Positions 47,642-57,264 of a DNA stretch of 64,000 nt are shown piece by piece. The stretch comes from Epibacterium ulvae (lineage in GTDB: Bacteria > Pseudomonadota > Alphaproteobacteria > Rhodobacterales > Rhodobacteraceae), in contig NZ_FMWG01000015.1 in the NCBI RefSeq assembly GCF_900102795.1, positions 1 through 64,000 of the forward strand, in the 5' to 3' direction. A program made the translations under genes and the position numbers. Under the pieces are notes generated by a model, which searched no databases, was not told where the DNA came from, and saw only the letters and a program-made list of their open reading frames with translations. Position 1 is the first letter of the stretch. Each line of letters opens with the position of its first letter.

Positions 47642-47940
47642 TGAGCTTTGAGATATGTTGCGTCGATCATGACCGTCTTCTCTTCACCATGATCAGCGGC
47701 CAAGCCGATCAGCATCTCGGCGAAGATGCCCTTGTCGCTCCACCGCTTCCAGCGATTGTAGAGTGTCTTGTGCGGGCCGTATTCCTTAGGCGCATCGCGC
47801 CATCGTAACCCGTTGCGATTGATGAAGATAATGCCGCTCAGCACCCGACGATCATCAACGCGAGGTTTGCCGTGTGACTTGGGGAAGAAGGGCTCAAGAC
47901 GCGCCATCTGCGCATCTGTCAGCCAGAATAGATCAGACAT
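47593..47940 (-). CDS. IS5-family transposase, first frame
   Basis: Starting at ATG 47940 (MSDLFWLTDAQMARLEPFFP), this frame of 115 residues carries the N-terminal DUF4096-type domain (KPRVDDRRVLSGIIFI, GLRWRDAPKEYGPHKTLYNRW) and the first catalytic Asp in MIDATYLKAH. It ends just after the slippery AAAAAGGGGG. Fusion with the second frame gives a normal-size transposase. Both frames are intact, so the IS may be active. Confidence 0.9.
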   Translation of the reverse strand: MSDLFWLTDAQMARLEPFFPKSHGKPRVDDRRVLSGIIFINRNGLRWRDAPKEYGPHKTLYNRWKRWSDKGIFAEMLIGLAADHGEEKTVMIDATYLKAHCMASSLAVKKGDVAL

Positions 47941-48007
47941 GTTCACCACTCGATTTTGCGAACCGTGAATCACGCAGCCAACCGGAAATCAATGGGTCCT
48001 GACCCTA

Positions 48008-48198
48008 ACTCATCCGCACCGCTCTGGCGCGCAATTCCTTTGGATAGCGTGCTCCGTCCTTCGTTAAATGCCTCACCGTCGGCACCTTCTAATCTCCGAA
48101 AAAACGCCAGCCGAGGTCTTCAAAGAAAAGGGGATAGAAGAAATAGCAAGGCCTCCTGGTTTCAGAACGAAGGGCGAGCGCAGCGCATTTTCCGAATG
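48008..48198. other. Spacer between the IS and the regulator gene
   Basis: No gene or signal supported; no transposon end motif found here. Confidence 0.4.
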
Positions 48199-49248
48199 CT
48201 AATTTTTATCACAAGTCGCCCTACTGCGTCTTGACGGTGACTTGTATTCGCCTGTTTGGATGAAGTGAAAAGGGGACACACCAAAAAGTTCCTTGAAGTT
48301 TTTTGAAAAATGACTGCTGGAATTGAAACCGCATGCCGCCGCCACCTCTGCGGTAGAAAGATTGGTCTCTGCCATTATCGCGCGTCCTCGATGGAGCCGG
48401 CTCTGTTTGATGAACTGTTTTGGCGTGATCGCGAGATAGGTTTTAAACAACCGTTCCATTTGACGCCTTGAAATTTTGGCGTTCTTGGCAATTGCATCAA
48501 GGGTCAAATCACCTTCAATATCGCTTTCGATAAAGTCGATGATCTTTTCCAGTGACGGATGGCGCACAGTGATGGCCGCCGCAGAGCCAACCTTTTGGGG
48601 CTCGGTCTCGACGCGGGGCACTTGATGCAAACACATCGTGGTGACCGCACGAGACAGCTTTAATCCGTGAAGCTTGAGTATGCGGCTTATCATCATGTCG
48701 GTTGCAGCCACGCCCCCGGCACAGGTCCAGATCCGGTCGCCAAAATGAAAAAGATGTTCATTGACGTCCAGATCGGGGTAAAGCTCGCGAAAGGCAGGAA
48801 TGTTTTCCCAATGCAGCGTCACCGGCGTGCCTTTGAGGATCCCCGCTTCGGCAAGAGTATAGGTGCCGGTGCAAATCCCACCAACAGTTTGACCACGCCT
48901 CCAAACACGTCGAATCTCATCCGCGACCTTTTTTGACGACATGGCTTTTGGTTGAACGCCCGAACATACGATTGCAATCTCGTGCGGCTGGATGTCGTCG
49001 ATGCTTCCATTGACTGAAACTTCCAACCCGTTTGAACACCGAACCGGCTGGCCGTCCTCGGACAAACACCGCCATTTGAACAGCACTTTCCGGGTCAATT
49101 GATTTGCGATACGCAATGGCTCGATTGCAGAGCTAAGGGCATTCATCGACAGACTCGGGACAAGAATGAAAACATAATGTTCGGTCGCGACCTCTTTGTC
49201 GTTCAGACGGCAAAATGCCACTCCGTGCGGAATATGATCTTCTACCAT
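48199..49248 (-). CDS. GlxA-family AraC regulator (CdhR/GbdR-like)
   Basis: The ATG at 49248 has AGGAGG 9-14 bases upstream, so it is preferred over the TTG at 49254. The protein has 349 residues: a DJ-1/PfpI-like sensor domain (about 18-190, with GGICTGTYTLAEAG and the WTCAGGVAATD turn) and a C-terminal AraC HTH (about 228-330, with LDAIAKNAKISRRQMERLF). Regulators of this build control glycine betaine (GbdR) and carnitine (CdhR) catabolism. It is divergent from the Rieske oxygenase gene across 282 bases, so it probably activates the cluster. Confidence 0.88.
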   Translation of the reverse strand: MVEDHIPHGVAFCRLNDKEVATEHYVFILVPSLSMNALSSAIEPLRIANQLTRKVLFKWRCLSEDGQPVRCSNGLEVSVNGSIDDIQPHEIAIVCSGVQPKAMSSKKVADEIRRVWRRGQTVGGICTGTYTLAEAGILKGTPVTLHWENIPAFRELYPDLDVNEHLFHFGDRIWTCAGGVAATDMMISRILKLHGLKLSRAVTTMCLHQVPRVETEPQKVGSAAAITVRHPSLEKIIDFIESDIEGDLTLDAIAKNAKISRRQMERLFKTYLAITPKQFIKQSRLHRGRAIMAETNLSTAEVAAACGFNSSSHFSKNFKELFGVSPFHFIQTGEYKSPSRRSRATCDKN

Positions 49249-49530
49249 AGGCAACCTCCTGACCTGTATTTTCCCTTATAATTGATGACCCGGCTTAATT
49301 TATTTCGTCATCAATTTCTCCTTGATAGCCATCAAGGCCGCACTCTCCCAGGGTGCCAACCGATGCAGACAACCTATGGTTACTCTTGGCGATCCTAAAA
49401 CAAAAGCAAAAGGCGAATAAGGTTAAAGTGGCAGCCAATGAAGACAAGTTGAATCATTCAAGCCACGCCAGAATATTCAACACCGGCACGGATGAATCGA
49501 CCGGTCTGCTTGAGGTTTAAGAGGATCATA
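49249..49530. promoter_or_regulatory. Divergent promoter region of the quaternary amine cluster
   Basis: 282 non-coding bases between the GlxA-type regulator and the Rieske gene. Both promoters should lie here. No boxes can be set firmly. TCATCAATT-type repeats around 49283-49318 could be regulator sites but are weak. Confidence 0.4.
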
Positions 49531-50673
49531 ATGACTGAACAGCCATCCGCCAGCGAGTTTTCAGCCATCTCGACAGGGTATGACACCGACGTTTCGCGTT
49601 CCTTGTCTCTGCGCAAAGAAGCTTATGTTGAGAACAAGTGGTACAACGCTGATCTGAAAGCGATTTTCTCCAAAACCTGGCAGTGGGTCTGCCACATTGA
49701 AAAGGTACGTGAACCCGGATCGTACACGACAATCGAAATCGCAGGAAATCCAATCGCCGTTGTGCGCGACCGCGAGGATAAATTGCGGGCCTTTTACAAT
49801 GTGTGCAAGCACCGCGCGCATGAATTGCTGTCGGGCGACGGCAACACGACGCGCATCATGTGCCCCTATCACGCCTGGGTCTACAAGCTGGACGGAAACC
49901 TTGCCCGCGCGCCAGAAACCGAGGGGCTTACAGATTTCAATCCAAAGGAAATCTGCCTTGATCAAGTACAAGTCGAAGAGTTTTGCGGGTTCATCTATGT
50001 GAACCTCGACCCTTCTGCCCCATCGCTTGCCGAAAGCACCGGCGATCTGGCAACAGAGATCAAGCATTGGGCCCCGGATATAGAAAACCTGACCTTCGCC
50101 CACCGATTGACCTATGATATCGAGTCGAACTGGAAGAACGTCGTCGACAACTTTCTGGAATGTTACCATTGCCCGACCGCGCACAAAGATTTCTGCGAAT
50201 TGGTCGACATGGATACCTACAAGGTCACAACCTACGGCATCTATTCCAGCCATATGGCAGAGGCGGGGAACAATCCCAATAACAACGCTTATGACGTATC
50301 AAATGCAACTGTGAAAACACATGCGGTTTGGTGGCTCTGGCCCAATACCTGCATCATGCGCTATCCCGGTCGGTCGTCGATGATCATTCTGAACGTCATC
50401 CCGGCAGGCCCTGACCGCACGCTTGAAACCTATGATTTCTTCCTTGAGACCAAAGAAGCCAACGAGATGGAGCAGGAGATTGTGCGCTATCTGGATGAGG
50501 TTTTACAGGTCGAAGACATCAATTTGGTCGAAAGCGTTCAGCGCGGCATGAAAACACCTGCCTTCCAGCAGGGGCGAATTGTGAATGACCCCAGCGGCTC
50601 AGGCAAATCTGAACACGCGGTGCACCATTTCCACGGGCTTGTTCTGGACGCATATAAAACGGCGGCTGAATGA
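49531..50673 (+). CDS. Rieske non-haem iron oxygenase, quaternary-amine type
   Basis: The ATG at 49531 follows AGAGGA and gives 380 residues. The Rieske cluster ligands are C92-x-H94 and C111-x2-H114. The mononuclear iron site is the FLECYHCPTAH segment with His213 and His218; Glu210 stands where most ring-hydroxylating oxygenases have Asp. A bridging Glu is a known mark of the carnitine oxygenase CntA and relatives acting on quaternary amines. It may demethylate or hydroxylate glycine betaine, choline, carnitine or a similar compound. Electrons could come from the FAD reductase at 57265, though no ferredoxin is encoded nearby. Confidence 0.88.
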   Translation: MTEQPSASEFSAISTGYDTDVSRSLSLRKEAYVENKWYNADLKAIFSKTWQWVCHIEKVREPGSYTTIEIAGNPIAVVRDREDKLRAFYNVCKHRAHELLSGDGNTTRIMCPYHAWVYKLDGNLARAPETEGLTDFNPKEICLDQVQVEEFCGFIYVNLDPSAPSLAESTGDLATEIKHWAPDIENLTFAHRLTYDIESNWKNVVDNFLECYHCPTAHKDFCELVDMDTYKVTTYGIYSSHMAEAGNNPNNNAYDVSNATVKTHAVWWLWPNTCIMRYPGRSSMIILNVIPAGPDRTLETYDFFLETKEANEMEQEIVRYLDEVLQVEDINLVESVQRGMKTPAFQQGRIVNDPSGSGKSEHAVHHFHGLVLDAYKTAAE

Positions 50674-50775
50674 TCCCTTCCCGGCGCCCAACAGCTCCGA
50701 GTGTAAAGCCAATGCAGTTTGAGCCCCCACCTCTTGGGGGCCAATCCAGCTTTGATTTTTCCAGTGGAGATAAAC

Positions 50776-52311
50776 ATGCCAAAAACACCAAATATCGTCA
50801 TAATCATGGCCGACCAGCTGGCCCCGCATTGGACCGGAGCATATGGTCACAAGGTGGCCAAGACACCGCATATCGACGCGCTGGCGGCGCGCGGGATGCG
50901 GTTTGATGCCGCCTATTGCAACTCACCACTTTGCGCGCCATCGCGGTTTGCCTTTATGTCGGGGCAACTGATCAGCCGCATCGCCGCTTATGACAACGCT
51001 TCCGAGTTCAAGGCCACGGTGCCGACCTTCGCCCATTACCTCAAGGCCTTGGGTTACCACACCTGCCTTTCGGGCAAGATGCACTTTGTGGGTCCTGACC
51101 AAAAACACGGGTTTCAGGACCGCGTGACCACAGATATCTACCCCTCCGATTTCGCCTGGACCCCGGATTGGGAAGCTCCAGATGAACGCATCGACAAGTG
51201 GTACCACAACATGCAAACGGTCAAGGAAAGCGGTGTGGCCGTGGCCACATTCCAGACCGATTACGATGACGAGGTGGGCTTTGCCGCGCGCCGGTGGCTG
51301 ATCGACCGAGGCCGCGCCCAGGCCGCAGGTGAAGACGCCCCCTTCGCCCTTGTGGCCAGCTTTATTCACCCACATGACCCTTATGTGGCCAAGCCCGAGT
51401 TCTGGGACCTTTATTCTGATGATGACATCAGCTTGCCTGAATTCGTGCTGTCACCCGATGAACAAGATCCTTTCTCTCGCCGGGTGATGGACGGGATCGA
51501 GGCCAGCTATGTGCCGCTGACCGAGGAAGAGGTGCGCCGCGCCCGTCGCGCCTATCTTGCCAATGTCAGCTATTTCGACAGCAAGGTTGGCGAGATAGTC
51601 AAAACGCTGGAAGAGATAGGCGAACTGGACAACACGATTGTAATGATCACAGCCGACCATGGCGACATGCTGGGAGAACGGGGTCTGTGGTACAAGATGA
51701 ACCTGTTCGAACATTCGGCCCGTGTTCCGCTGATCATGGCTGGCCCTGACGTGGTACAAGGCGTAGCTCCCAATGCCTGTTCCCTGATCGACATTCTGCC
51801 CACTGTCATCGAAATCGGTGGCGGAGATGCAACCATGCTGGGGGAACCTGTCGATGGCCGGTCTCTCATGCCGCTTGCGCGTGGCGAAGCCGATCCGGTT
51901 GACGAGGCAATCGGCGAATACTGTGCTGAAATGACACCGTATCCGGTTATCATGATCCGTCGCGGTGCATTGAAATACATTCACTGCGACGCCGATCCGG
52001 CACAGCTTTACGATTTGGCGAAAGACCCGCTTGAGACGAAGAATGTCGTGAATCTACCGGTGTATGCTGACGCGGCTAAGGCTTTTGCCGAAGAGATTGA
52101 ACAGCGGTGGGATGGAGAGCAGATGCGCACTGCGATCATCGCAACCCAGAAGTCGCGGCGCAAATTGCATGCGGCCATGGAAGCCGGCGCTGGCGAACAC
52201 TGGGATTACAACCCGCCATCAGACGCCTCACAACAATATGTACGCAATCACATGGATTGGACGGTCGCCGCGTCGCGCTACCGCTTCCCACCGCTCCAAG
52301 AGGAAACGTAA
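50776..52311 (+). CDS. betC: Choline-sulfatase-like sulfatase
   Basis: The ATG at 50776 with GTGGAGA upstream gives 511 residues. The sulfatase motif CAPSR, whose Cys is converted to formylglycine, lies at about residues 54-58, after NIVIIMADQLAP (metal Asp). ITADHGDMLGERG carries further metal ligands. The C-terminal WDYNPPSDASQQYVRNHMDW segment is the choline-sulfatase C-terminal domain. No signal peptide, so cytoplasmic. Choline-sulfatase frees choline from choline-O-sulfate, an osmolyte of marine algae and fungi. The gene sits between Rieske and SDR genes, which suits a quaternary-amine pathway; another sulfate ester cannot be excluded. Confidence 0.75.
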   Translation: MPKTPNIVIIMADQLAPHWTGAYGHKVAKTPHIDALAARGMRFDAAYCNSPLCAPSRFAFMSGQLISRIAAYDNASEFKATVPTFAHYLKALGYHTCLSGKMHFVGPDQKHGFQDRVTTDIYPSDFAWTPDWEAPDERIDKWYHNMQTVKESGVAVATFQTDYDDEVGFAARRWLIDRGRAQAAGEDAPFALVASFIHPHDPYVAKPEFWDLYSDDDISLPEFVLSPDEQDPFSRRVMDGIEASYVPLTEEEVRRARRAYLANVSYFDSKVGEIVKTLEEIGELDNTIVMITADHGDMLGERGLWYKMNLFEHSARVPLIMAGPDVVQGVAPNACSLIDILPTVIEIGGGDATMLGEPVDGRSLMPLARGEADPVDEAIGEYCAEMTPYPVIMIRRGALKYIHCDADPAQLYDLAKDPLETKNVVNLPVYADAAKAFAEEIEQRWDGEQMRTAIIATQKSRRKLHAAMEAGAGEHWDYNPPSDASQQYVRNHMDWTVAASRYRFPPLQEET

Positions 52312-53106
52312 ATGAACCTAAATGGAAAAGTCGCACTGGTAACCGGAGGCCGCGGCGGGATCGGCCGCGCCATCGTGGCCCGTTTCCTACGCGAAGGCGC
52401 AACAGTCTATGCTGCTGATCTAACAGAACGGGGCTCACTTCCCGCGCATGACGATGACGGTAGCCGCTTTGTGCAGATGAACGTAGCGGATGAAGCGGTG
52501 GTTCAGGCCGCCATGTCCAAGGTACAGGACGAATGTGGCAAGCTCGACATTCTGGTCAATGCTGCCGGGATCGAGATCGAGAAAACGATTGAGGATACTA
52601 CGCTTGATGAATGGAACCAGTCGTTTGCGGTGAATTGCACCGGCACGTTCCTGACCTCGAAATATGCGCTTTCGTTGATGCGTAAAGCCGCGCAGGAAGG
52701 CACCAGCGCCAGCATCATCAACTTCGGTTCTTATGACGGATTCATCGCCGATCCCGGCTTGGCCGCCTATTGCGCAACCAAAGGTGCAGTCCATGCGCTG
52801 ACCCGTGCCATGGCGTGCGATCACGGCCCCGAAGGCATCCGCGTCAACGCGATTTGCCCTGGCTACATTGACACACCGATGCTGCAAAGCTTCTTTACCG
52901 GTGACGGGTCCGGCGGTGGTGGAAAAACCATCGACCAGCTTCAGCAGGCGGTGCGCGACGTGCATCCGATGCGCACCTATGGCACGCCAGATGACATCGC
53001 CAATCTGGTAAACTGGCTGGCATCGGACGAGGCACGCTATGCCTCCGGTCAACTCTGGGTGCTGGATGGCGGGCTATCAGCCCAGGTCCAGCAAATGAAA
53101 CTGTAA
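52312..53106 (+). CDS. SDR-family oxidoreductase
   Basis: The product has 264 residues, a classical short-chain dehydrogenase. The NAD(P) motif TGGRGGIG is at residues 11-18, NAAG near 84-87, with catalytic Ser in NFGSYDG and Tyr/Lys in AAYCATKG. A possible Asp after the second strand (AADLTE) favours NAD over NADP. The ATG directly abuts the sulfatase stop. It probably oxidises a hydroxyl group in the pathway; the substrate is not recognisable. Confidence 0.88.
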   Translation: MNLNGKVALVTGGRGGIGRAIVARFLREGATVYAADLTERGSLPAHDDDGSRFVQMNVADEAVVQAAMSKVQDECGKLDILVNAAGIEIEKTIEDTTLDEWNQSFAVNCTGTFLTSKYALSLMRKAAQEGTSASIINFGSYDGFIADPGLAAYCATKGAVHALTRAMACDHGPEGIRVNAICPGYIDTPMLQSFFTGDGSGGGGKTIDQLQQAVRDVHPMRTYGTPDDIANLVNWLASDEARYASGQLWVLDGGLSAQVQQMKL

Positions 53107-53116
53107 GGGGGCGGCT

Positions 53117-54052
53117 ATGGCCAAGCAAAAACCTGTCATTATTACCTGCGCACCCACAGGTGGGATCCACACACCCACCATGTCTGAACACCTGCCGATC
53201 ACGCCAAGTGAAATTGCCAGCGCCAGTATCGAGGCCGCCGAGGCGGGCGCCTCGATCATCCATCTGCATGCGCGCGACCCCGAAACAGGCAAGCCTGATC
53301 CCAACCCCGACCTGTTCATGGACTTCCTGCCACGGATCAAACAGGCCACGGATGCGGTCATGAACGTTTCAACCGGAGGGGGCCTTGGGATGTCGCGCGA
53401 GGAACGCCTGCGCGCCGCCGTCAAGGCCAGTCCCGAAATGGCCAGCATGAACATCGGGTCAATGAATTTCGGCATCTTTCCGATGAAAGACAAATACGCG
53501 AACTGGAAACACGCATGGGAACCCGAATTCCTGGACATGACGCGGGATTTCATCTTTCGAAATACCTTTGCGGATATCGAGTATTGCCTGAAAGAACTGG
53601 GGGAAGGTCACGGTACACGGTTCGAATTCGAATGCTATGATCTGGGTCATCTCTATAATCTGGCTTGGATGATCGATCAGGGGTGGGTCAAAGGGCCGAT
53701 CTTTGTCCAGATGGTGTTTGGTATTCTGGGTGGCGTAGGTGCCGATCTGGACAACCTGATGCACATGCACACGATCGCCGACAAGCTCTTTGGCGACAAT
53801 TATGAGTGGTCCGTTTTAGCGGCGGGTCGTCATCAGATTCCCTTTACCACGCAAAGCGCCCTCTTGGGCGGCAACGTGCGGGTCGGGCTCGAAGACAGTC
53901 TTTATATCGGCCCTGGCGAAAAGGCGATGTCCAGCGCGCAGCAGGTTCGCAAGATCCGCAGCATCATCGAAAACCTCGGCCTGACAGTCGCAACACCCGC
54001 ACAAGCACGCGAGCGTCTTGGCCTAAAGGGTGGCGACCAAGTCGCGTTTTAG
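53117..54052 (+). CDS. BKACE-family beta-keto acid cleavage enzyme (3-dehydrocarnitine type)
   Basis: The product has 311 residues, DUF849/BKACE family. The zinc ligands HLH (His49, His51), the N-terminal VIITCAPTGG, NVSTGGGLG and a late FECYDLGHL with a metal-binding Glu/His are visible. These enzymes react a beta-keto acid with acetyl-CoA, giving a new acyl-CoA and acetoacetate. Together with an L-carnitine dehydrogenase gene four positions downstream, the likely substrate is 3-dehydrocarnitine, giving betainyl-CoA. AGGGGGCGG lies just before the ATG. Confidence 0.85.
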   Translation: MAKQKPVIITCAPTGGIHTPTMSEHLPITPSEIASASIEAAEAGASIIHLHARDPETGKPDPNPDLFMDFLPRIKQATDAVMNVSTGGGLGMSREERLRAAVKASPEMASMNIGSMNFGIFPMKDKYANWKHAWEPEFLDMTRDFIFRNTFADIEYCLKELGEGHGTRFEFECYDLGHLYNLAWMIDQGWVKGPIFVQMVFGILGGVGADLDNLMHMHTIADKLFGDNYEWSVLAAGRHQIPFTTQSALLGGNVRVGLEDSLYIGPGEKAMSSAQQVRKIRSIIENLGLTVATPAQARERLGLKGGDQVAF

Positions 54053-54062
54053 GGAGGAAACC

Positions 54063-55484
54063 ATGCAAACAAAACTGCTTATCAACGGCGAACTGGTAGA
54101 AGGTCAGGGCCAGCCCATTTCCGTCTTGAACCCGGCGACCGGAGAAGAAATCTGCACCATCAAGGCCGCCACTTCCGAACAGGCAGATGCCGCCGCCGCC
54201 GCCGCTCACGAGGCATTTGAGACCTTTGGTCAGACCAGCCCGGCAGAACGCTCCGAGCTTTTGACCAACATTGCCAATATGCTTGAAGAAAACATCGAAG
54301 AGCTTGCCGAACTCGAAAGCCTGGACGCAGGCAAACCCTGGCCATCGGCGCTAAATGATGAAACCCCGCTGACATTGGACACATTCCGCTTTTTCGCAGG
54401 TGCCGCACGTACCATGACAGGGGTGAGCGCCGGAGAATACGTGGCCGGGCATACCAGCATGATCCGCAAGGATCCCGTTGGTCCTGTCGCAGCAATTGCG
54501 CCATGGAATTATCCCTTGATGATGGCGGCCTGGAAACTGGCAGCACCACTTGCGGCCGGCTGTCCTGTGACGCTCAAACCCTCCCAGTTGACCCCACTGT
54601 CAACCTTGCGGGCCGCAGAACTCATTGCAGAGGTTACACCCAAAGGCGTGGTCAATGTTCTGCATGGATCAGGCCGTGAGATCGGCCACCAAATGATCAA
54701 TGATCCCCGCACCGAGGCAATTTCGATCACCGGGTCCAACGCAACCGGTGCCGAGGCGATGAAGGCAGCCTCTCGGCAGATCCGCCATGTGCATCTGGAA
54801 CTGGGCGGCAAGGCTCCCGTGATCGTCTTTGAAGATGCCGATATCGACGCAGTTGCGGAAACTGTGCGCTACGGGTCGTTCTTCAATGCTGGTCAGGACT
54901 GCGCACAGCCCTGCCGGTTGCTCGTCGCAGACGAAGTCTATGACAAAGTTGTCGCAGCCGTCCTGAACCAGGTCGGTCAGATCAAGGTTGGCGCGCAAAA
55001 GGCCGAGGGCACCGAGATGGGCCCGATTATTTCAGCCGCGCAGCGCAACACGGTTGCAGGGTTTGTTGACCGGGCGCGCGACATCTGTGAGGTCCTCACA
55101 GGAGGGAACATGATCGACGGTCCGGGCTTCTTTTACGAACCCACAGTGCTCGCCAACGTTCTCCATGACGCCGAGGTATTTTGCACCGAGATCTTCGGCC
55201 CGGTTGTCACTATCTCACGGTTCCGGGATGAAGAAGACGCGCTCAGAATTGCCAATACCGGCCCGTTCGGTCTTGCCTCATCGGTCTGGACCAATAATAC
55301 AGGCCGCGCAATGCGGATGTCGGCAAAAATGCGGTACGGGTTCACTTGGGTGAACACACATGGCATCGCGACACCGGAAATGCCATGGGCTGCGATGAAA
55401 TCCTCTGGCACAGGGTGCGACATGAGCGTTTTTGCACTTGATGCCTATACAGCCGTTCGACACGTAATGATTGCACATGGATAG
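54063..55484 (+). CDS. Aldehyde dehydrogenase, betaine/aminobutyraldehyde type
   Basis: The ATG at 54063 with AGGGAGGAAA upstream gives 473 residues. The NAD site is AAIAPWNYPLMMAAWKL, the general-base Glu is in LELGGKAPV, and the catalytic nucleophile is Cys280 in GQDCAQP. Similarity in the region EYVAGHTSMIRKDPVG points to gamma-aminobutyraldehyde or betaine aldehyde dehydrogenases, which oxidise cationic amino aldehydes. In this cluster it would convert betaine aldehyde or trimethylaminobutyraldehyde, or an aldehyde from Rieske cleavage, to the acid. Its stop overlaps the next SDR start by 8 bases. Confidence 0.85.
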   Translation: MQTKLLINGELVEGQGQPISVLNPATGEEICTIKAATSEQADAAAAAAHEAFETFGQTSPAERSELLTNIANMLEENIEELAELESLDAGKPWPSALNDETPLTLDTFRFFAGAARTMTGVSAGEYVAGHTSMIRKDPVGPVAAIAPWNYPLMMAAWKLAAPLAAGCPVTLKPSQLTPLSTLRAAELIAEVTPKGVVNVLHGSGREIGHQMINDPRTEAISITGSNATGAEAMKAASRQIRHVHLELGGKAPVIVFEDADIDAVAETVRYGSFFNAGQDCAQPCRLLVADEVYDKVVAAVLNQVGQIKVGAQKAEGTEMGPIISAAQRNTVAGFVDRARDICEVLTGGNMIDGPGFFYEPTVLANVLHDAEVFCTEIFGPVVTISRFRDEEDALRIANTGPFGLASSVWTNNTGRAMRMSAKMRYGFTWVNTHGIATPEMPWAAMKSSGTGCDMSVFALDAYTAVRHVMIAHG

Positions 55485-56235
55485 ACCTGTGACACAGACA
55501 GCTATTGTAACCGGTGGCAGCCGGGGTATCGGACGCGCCATCGTCGATCAACTTGTGGAGGATGGCCATAGCGTCGTGACCTGCGGACGCGGGGACCGCC
55601 CGCAAGACCTCAGCGACGATGTTCTTTGGGTCACCGCAGATGTTTCGCTGAACAGCGATGCGACAAAACTGGTCGAGGCCGCACAGGCGGCATTTGGTCC
55701 GGTGTCGCTTTTGGTGAACAATGCAGGCGTACAGGTGGAAAAAACCGTTGCAGACAGCACCGACGACGATTGGGATCTGGTGATGAATGTCAATTGCCGG
55801 GGGCTGTTCAACATGTGCCGCGCCGTGTTGACACCCATGGCGAAGACCGGCGGCAACATCATCAACATCGGCTCGATTTCGGGCATGGTCGCGGACCCGT
55901 CAATGGCGCTCTATAATGCCTCGAAATCCTGGGTGCACGGGCTGACACGGTCTATCGCAGTCGATCACGGCCCCAAGGTTCGTTGCAACGCGATCCGGCC
56001 CGGCTGGATCATGACCGAGATGGCAGAAGATGGTTTCGCCCTTGCCAATGATCCCGAACGCGCCATGGCCGACGCCTTGGCACGGCACCCTGTGGGCCGG
56101 TTCGGCGAGCCACAGGATATTGCGAACATGGTGTCCTGGCTGGTCTCTGACAAAGCGGCCTATGTTTCAGGAGAATGCTTCACAATTGACGGCGGCATGA
56201 CTGCGGCCTCACCGCTTAATCCGGGGTTATTTTGA
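55477..56235 (+). CDS. SDR-family oxidoreductase
   Basis: From ATG 55477, which overlaps the dehydrogenase stop, the product has 252 residues. TGGSRGIG is near residue 13, NNAG follows, and the catalytic Ser (NIGSISG) with Tyr/Lys in ALYNASK is intact. A TTG at 55471 adds two residues and is less likely; a GTG at 55489 is also possible. It belongs to a different branch from the SDR at 52312. Its stop overlaps the carnitine dehydrogenase start by one base. Substrate unknown. Confidence 0.86.
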   Translation: MDRPVTQTAIVTGGSRGIGRAIVDQLVEDGHSVVTCGRGDRPQDLSDDVLWVTADVSLNSDATKLVEAAQAAFGPVSLLVNNAGVQVEKTVADSTDDDWDLVMNVNCRGLFNMCRAVLTPMAKTGGNIINIGSISGMVADPSMALYNASKSWVHGLTRSIAVDHGPKVRCNAIRPGWIMTEMAEDGFALANDPERAMADALARHPVGRFGEPQDIANMVSWLVSDKAAYVSGECFTIDGGMTAASPLNPGLF

Positions 56236-57173
56236 TGATAGAATTTGAAAAGACAGCCTGCCTGGGTGGCGGAGTGATCGGGGCCAGCTGGGCTGCGTTG
56301 TTTCTTGCATCGGGACGGTCGGTTGCGATGTATGATCCGGCACCGAACTCGGAAGACGCAGTGCGCGCCTATATCAAGATGGCCTGGCCCTCATTGACAG
56401 AGCTTGGGCTGACCAAAAACGGCAACCCCGACGCCGTCAGCTTTCATGCAAATGCGGCTGAAGCGGTTGAAGGGGCAGATTTTGTCCAGGAAAACGTGCC
56501 CGAGCGCGTAGCGGTCAAACATGCGGTATTCGCTGAGATCGAACCCGTCCTGAAGCCTGATGCGATTGTTGCCAGTTCGGCGTCCGGCCTCACGCTCAGC
56601 CACATGCAGGGCGGTTGGAAAAATCCATCGCGATTTGTGCTGGGTCATCCTTTCAACCCACCCCATTTGATCCCGCTGGTCGAAGTAATGGGTAACGCGC
56701 ACACAGCCGAAGATGCCGTCACCGGTGCCGAGCGGTTTTACACCGCCATCGGAAAGGTGACCATTCGCGTCAACAAGGAAAAACCCGGTCATGTCGCCAA
56801 CCGTTTGCAAGCCGCAATTTGGCGCGAGGCGATCAGCCTCGTGGTTGAGGGCGTGGCAACTGTTGAGGACGTTGACAAGGCGGTCTGGGCCGGGCCGGGC
56901 CTGAGATGGGCGGCAATGGGGCCAACGATGCTGTTCAACCTTGGGGCCGGGGCCGGTGGCCTTCAGGCCTTTTGCGATCATTTCACAGACACCTTCAACG
57001 GCTGGTGGGACGATCTGGGGACTGTGCACCTTGATGACACAGTGACTCAGATGCTGATCAAGGGCGTTGCCGATGCCTCTCAGGGTCAAACACCATCAGA
57101 GCTTTCCGCCAAACGCGACAGTCTGATCCTTGCCATGCAAAAGGCAACCACAAGCCTGCGCGCCACCCGTTAA
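56235..57173 (+). CDS. lcdH: L-carnitine 3-dehydrogenase-like protein
   Basis: From ATG 56235 (TGATG junction with the SDR) the product has 312 residues. The NAD motif GGGVIGASWAALF starts at residue 11; GHPFNPPHLIPLVEV and the C-terminal dehydrogenase domain follow. This is the 3-hydroxyacyl-CoA dehydrogenase fold, and the GHPFNPPHLIPLVE motif with this length is typical of L-carnitine dehydrogenases, which make 3-dehydrocarnitine for the BKACE. Some relatives carry a fused betainyl-CoA thioesterase; this one does not, and no thioesterase is seen in the cluster. Confidence 0.82.
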   Translation: MIEFEKTACLGGGVIGASWAALFLASGRSVAMYDPAPNSEDAVRAYIKMAWPSLTELGLTKNGNPDAVSFHANAAEAVEGADFVQENVPERVAVKHAVFAEIEPVLKPDAIVASSASGLTLSHMQGGWKNPSRFVLGHPFNPPHLIPLVEVMGNAHTAEDAVTGAERFYTAIGKVTIRVNKEKPGHVANRLQAAIWREAISLVVEGVATVEDVDKAVWAGPGLRWAAMGPTMLFNLGAGAGGLQAFCDHFTDTFNGWWDDLGTVHLDDTVTQMLIKGVADASQGQTPSELSAKRDSLILAMQKATTSLRATR

Positions 57174-57264
57174 GGGCAAGCGCACTCAAACAAACACGTC
57201 CAGCCCGCCATGATGTTCCTTGCCGACAGGAAAGGCTGAATGTTGCACGTGATGGAGAAGACCA

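Larger units (their letters stand above)
47171..48007 (-). mobile_element. IS5-family (IS427 group) insertion sequence
   Basis: Inverted ends TAGGCTCAGGACTCAT (47171-47186) and, in reverse complement, TAGGGTCAGGACCCAT (47992-48007), 14 of 16 identical, enclose two overlapping transposase frames. TA at both edges fits the short TA duplication of this group. Confidence 0.82.
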
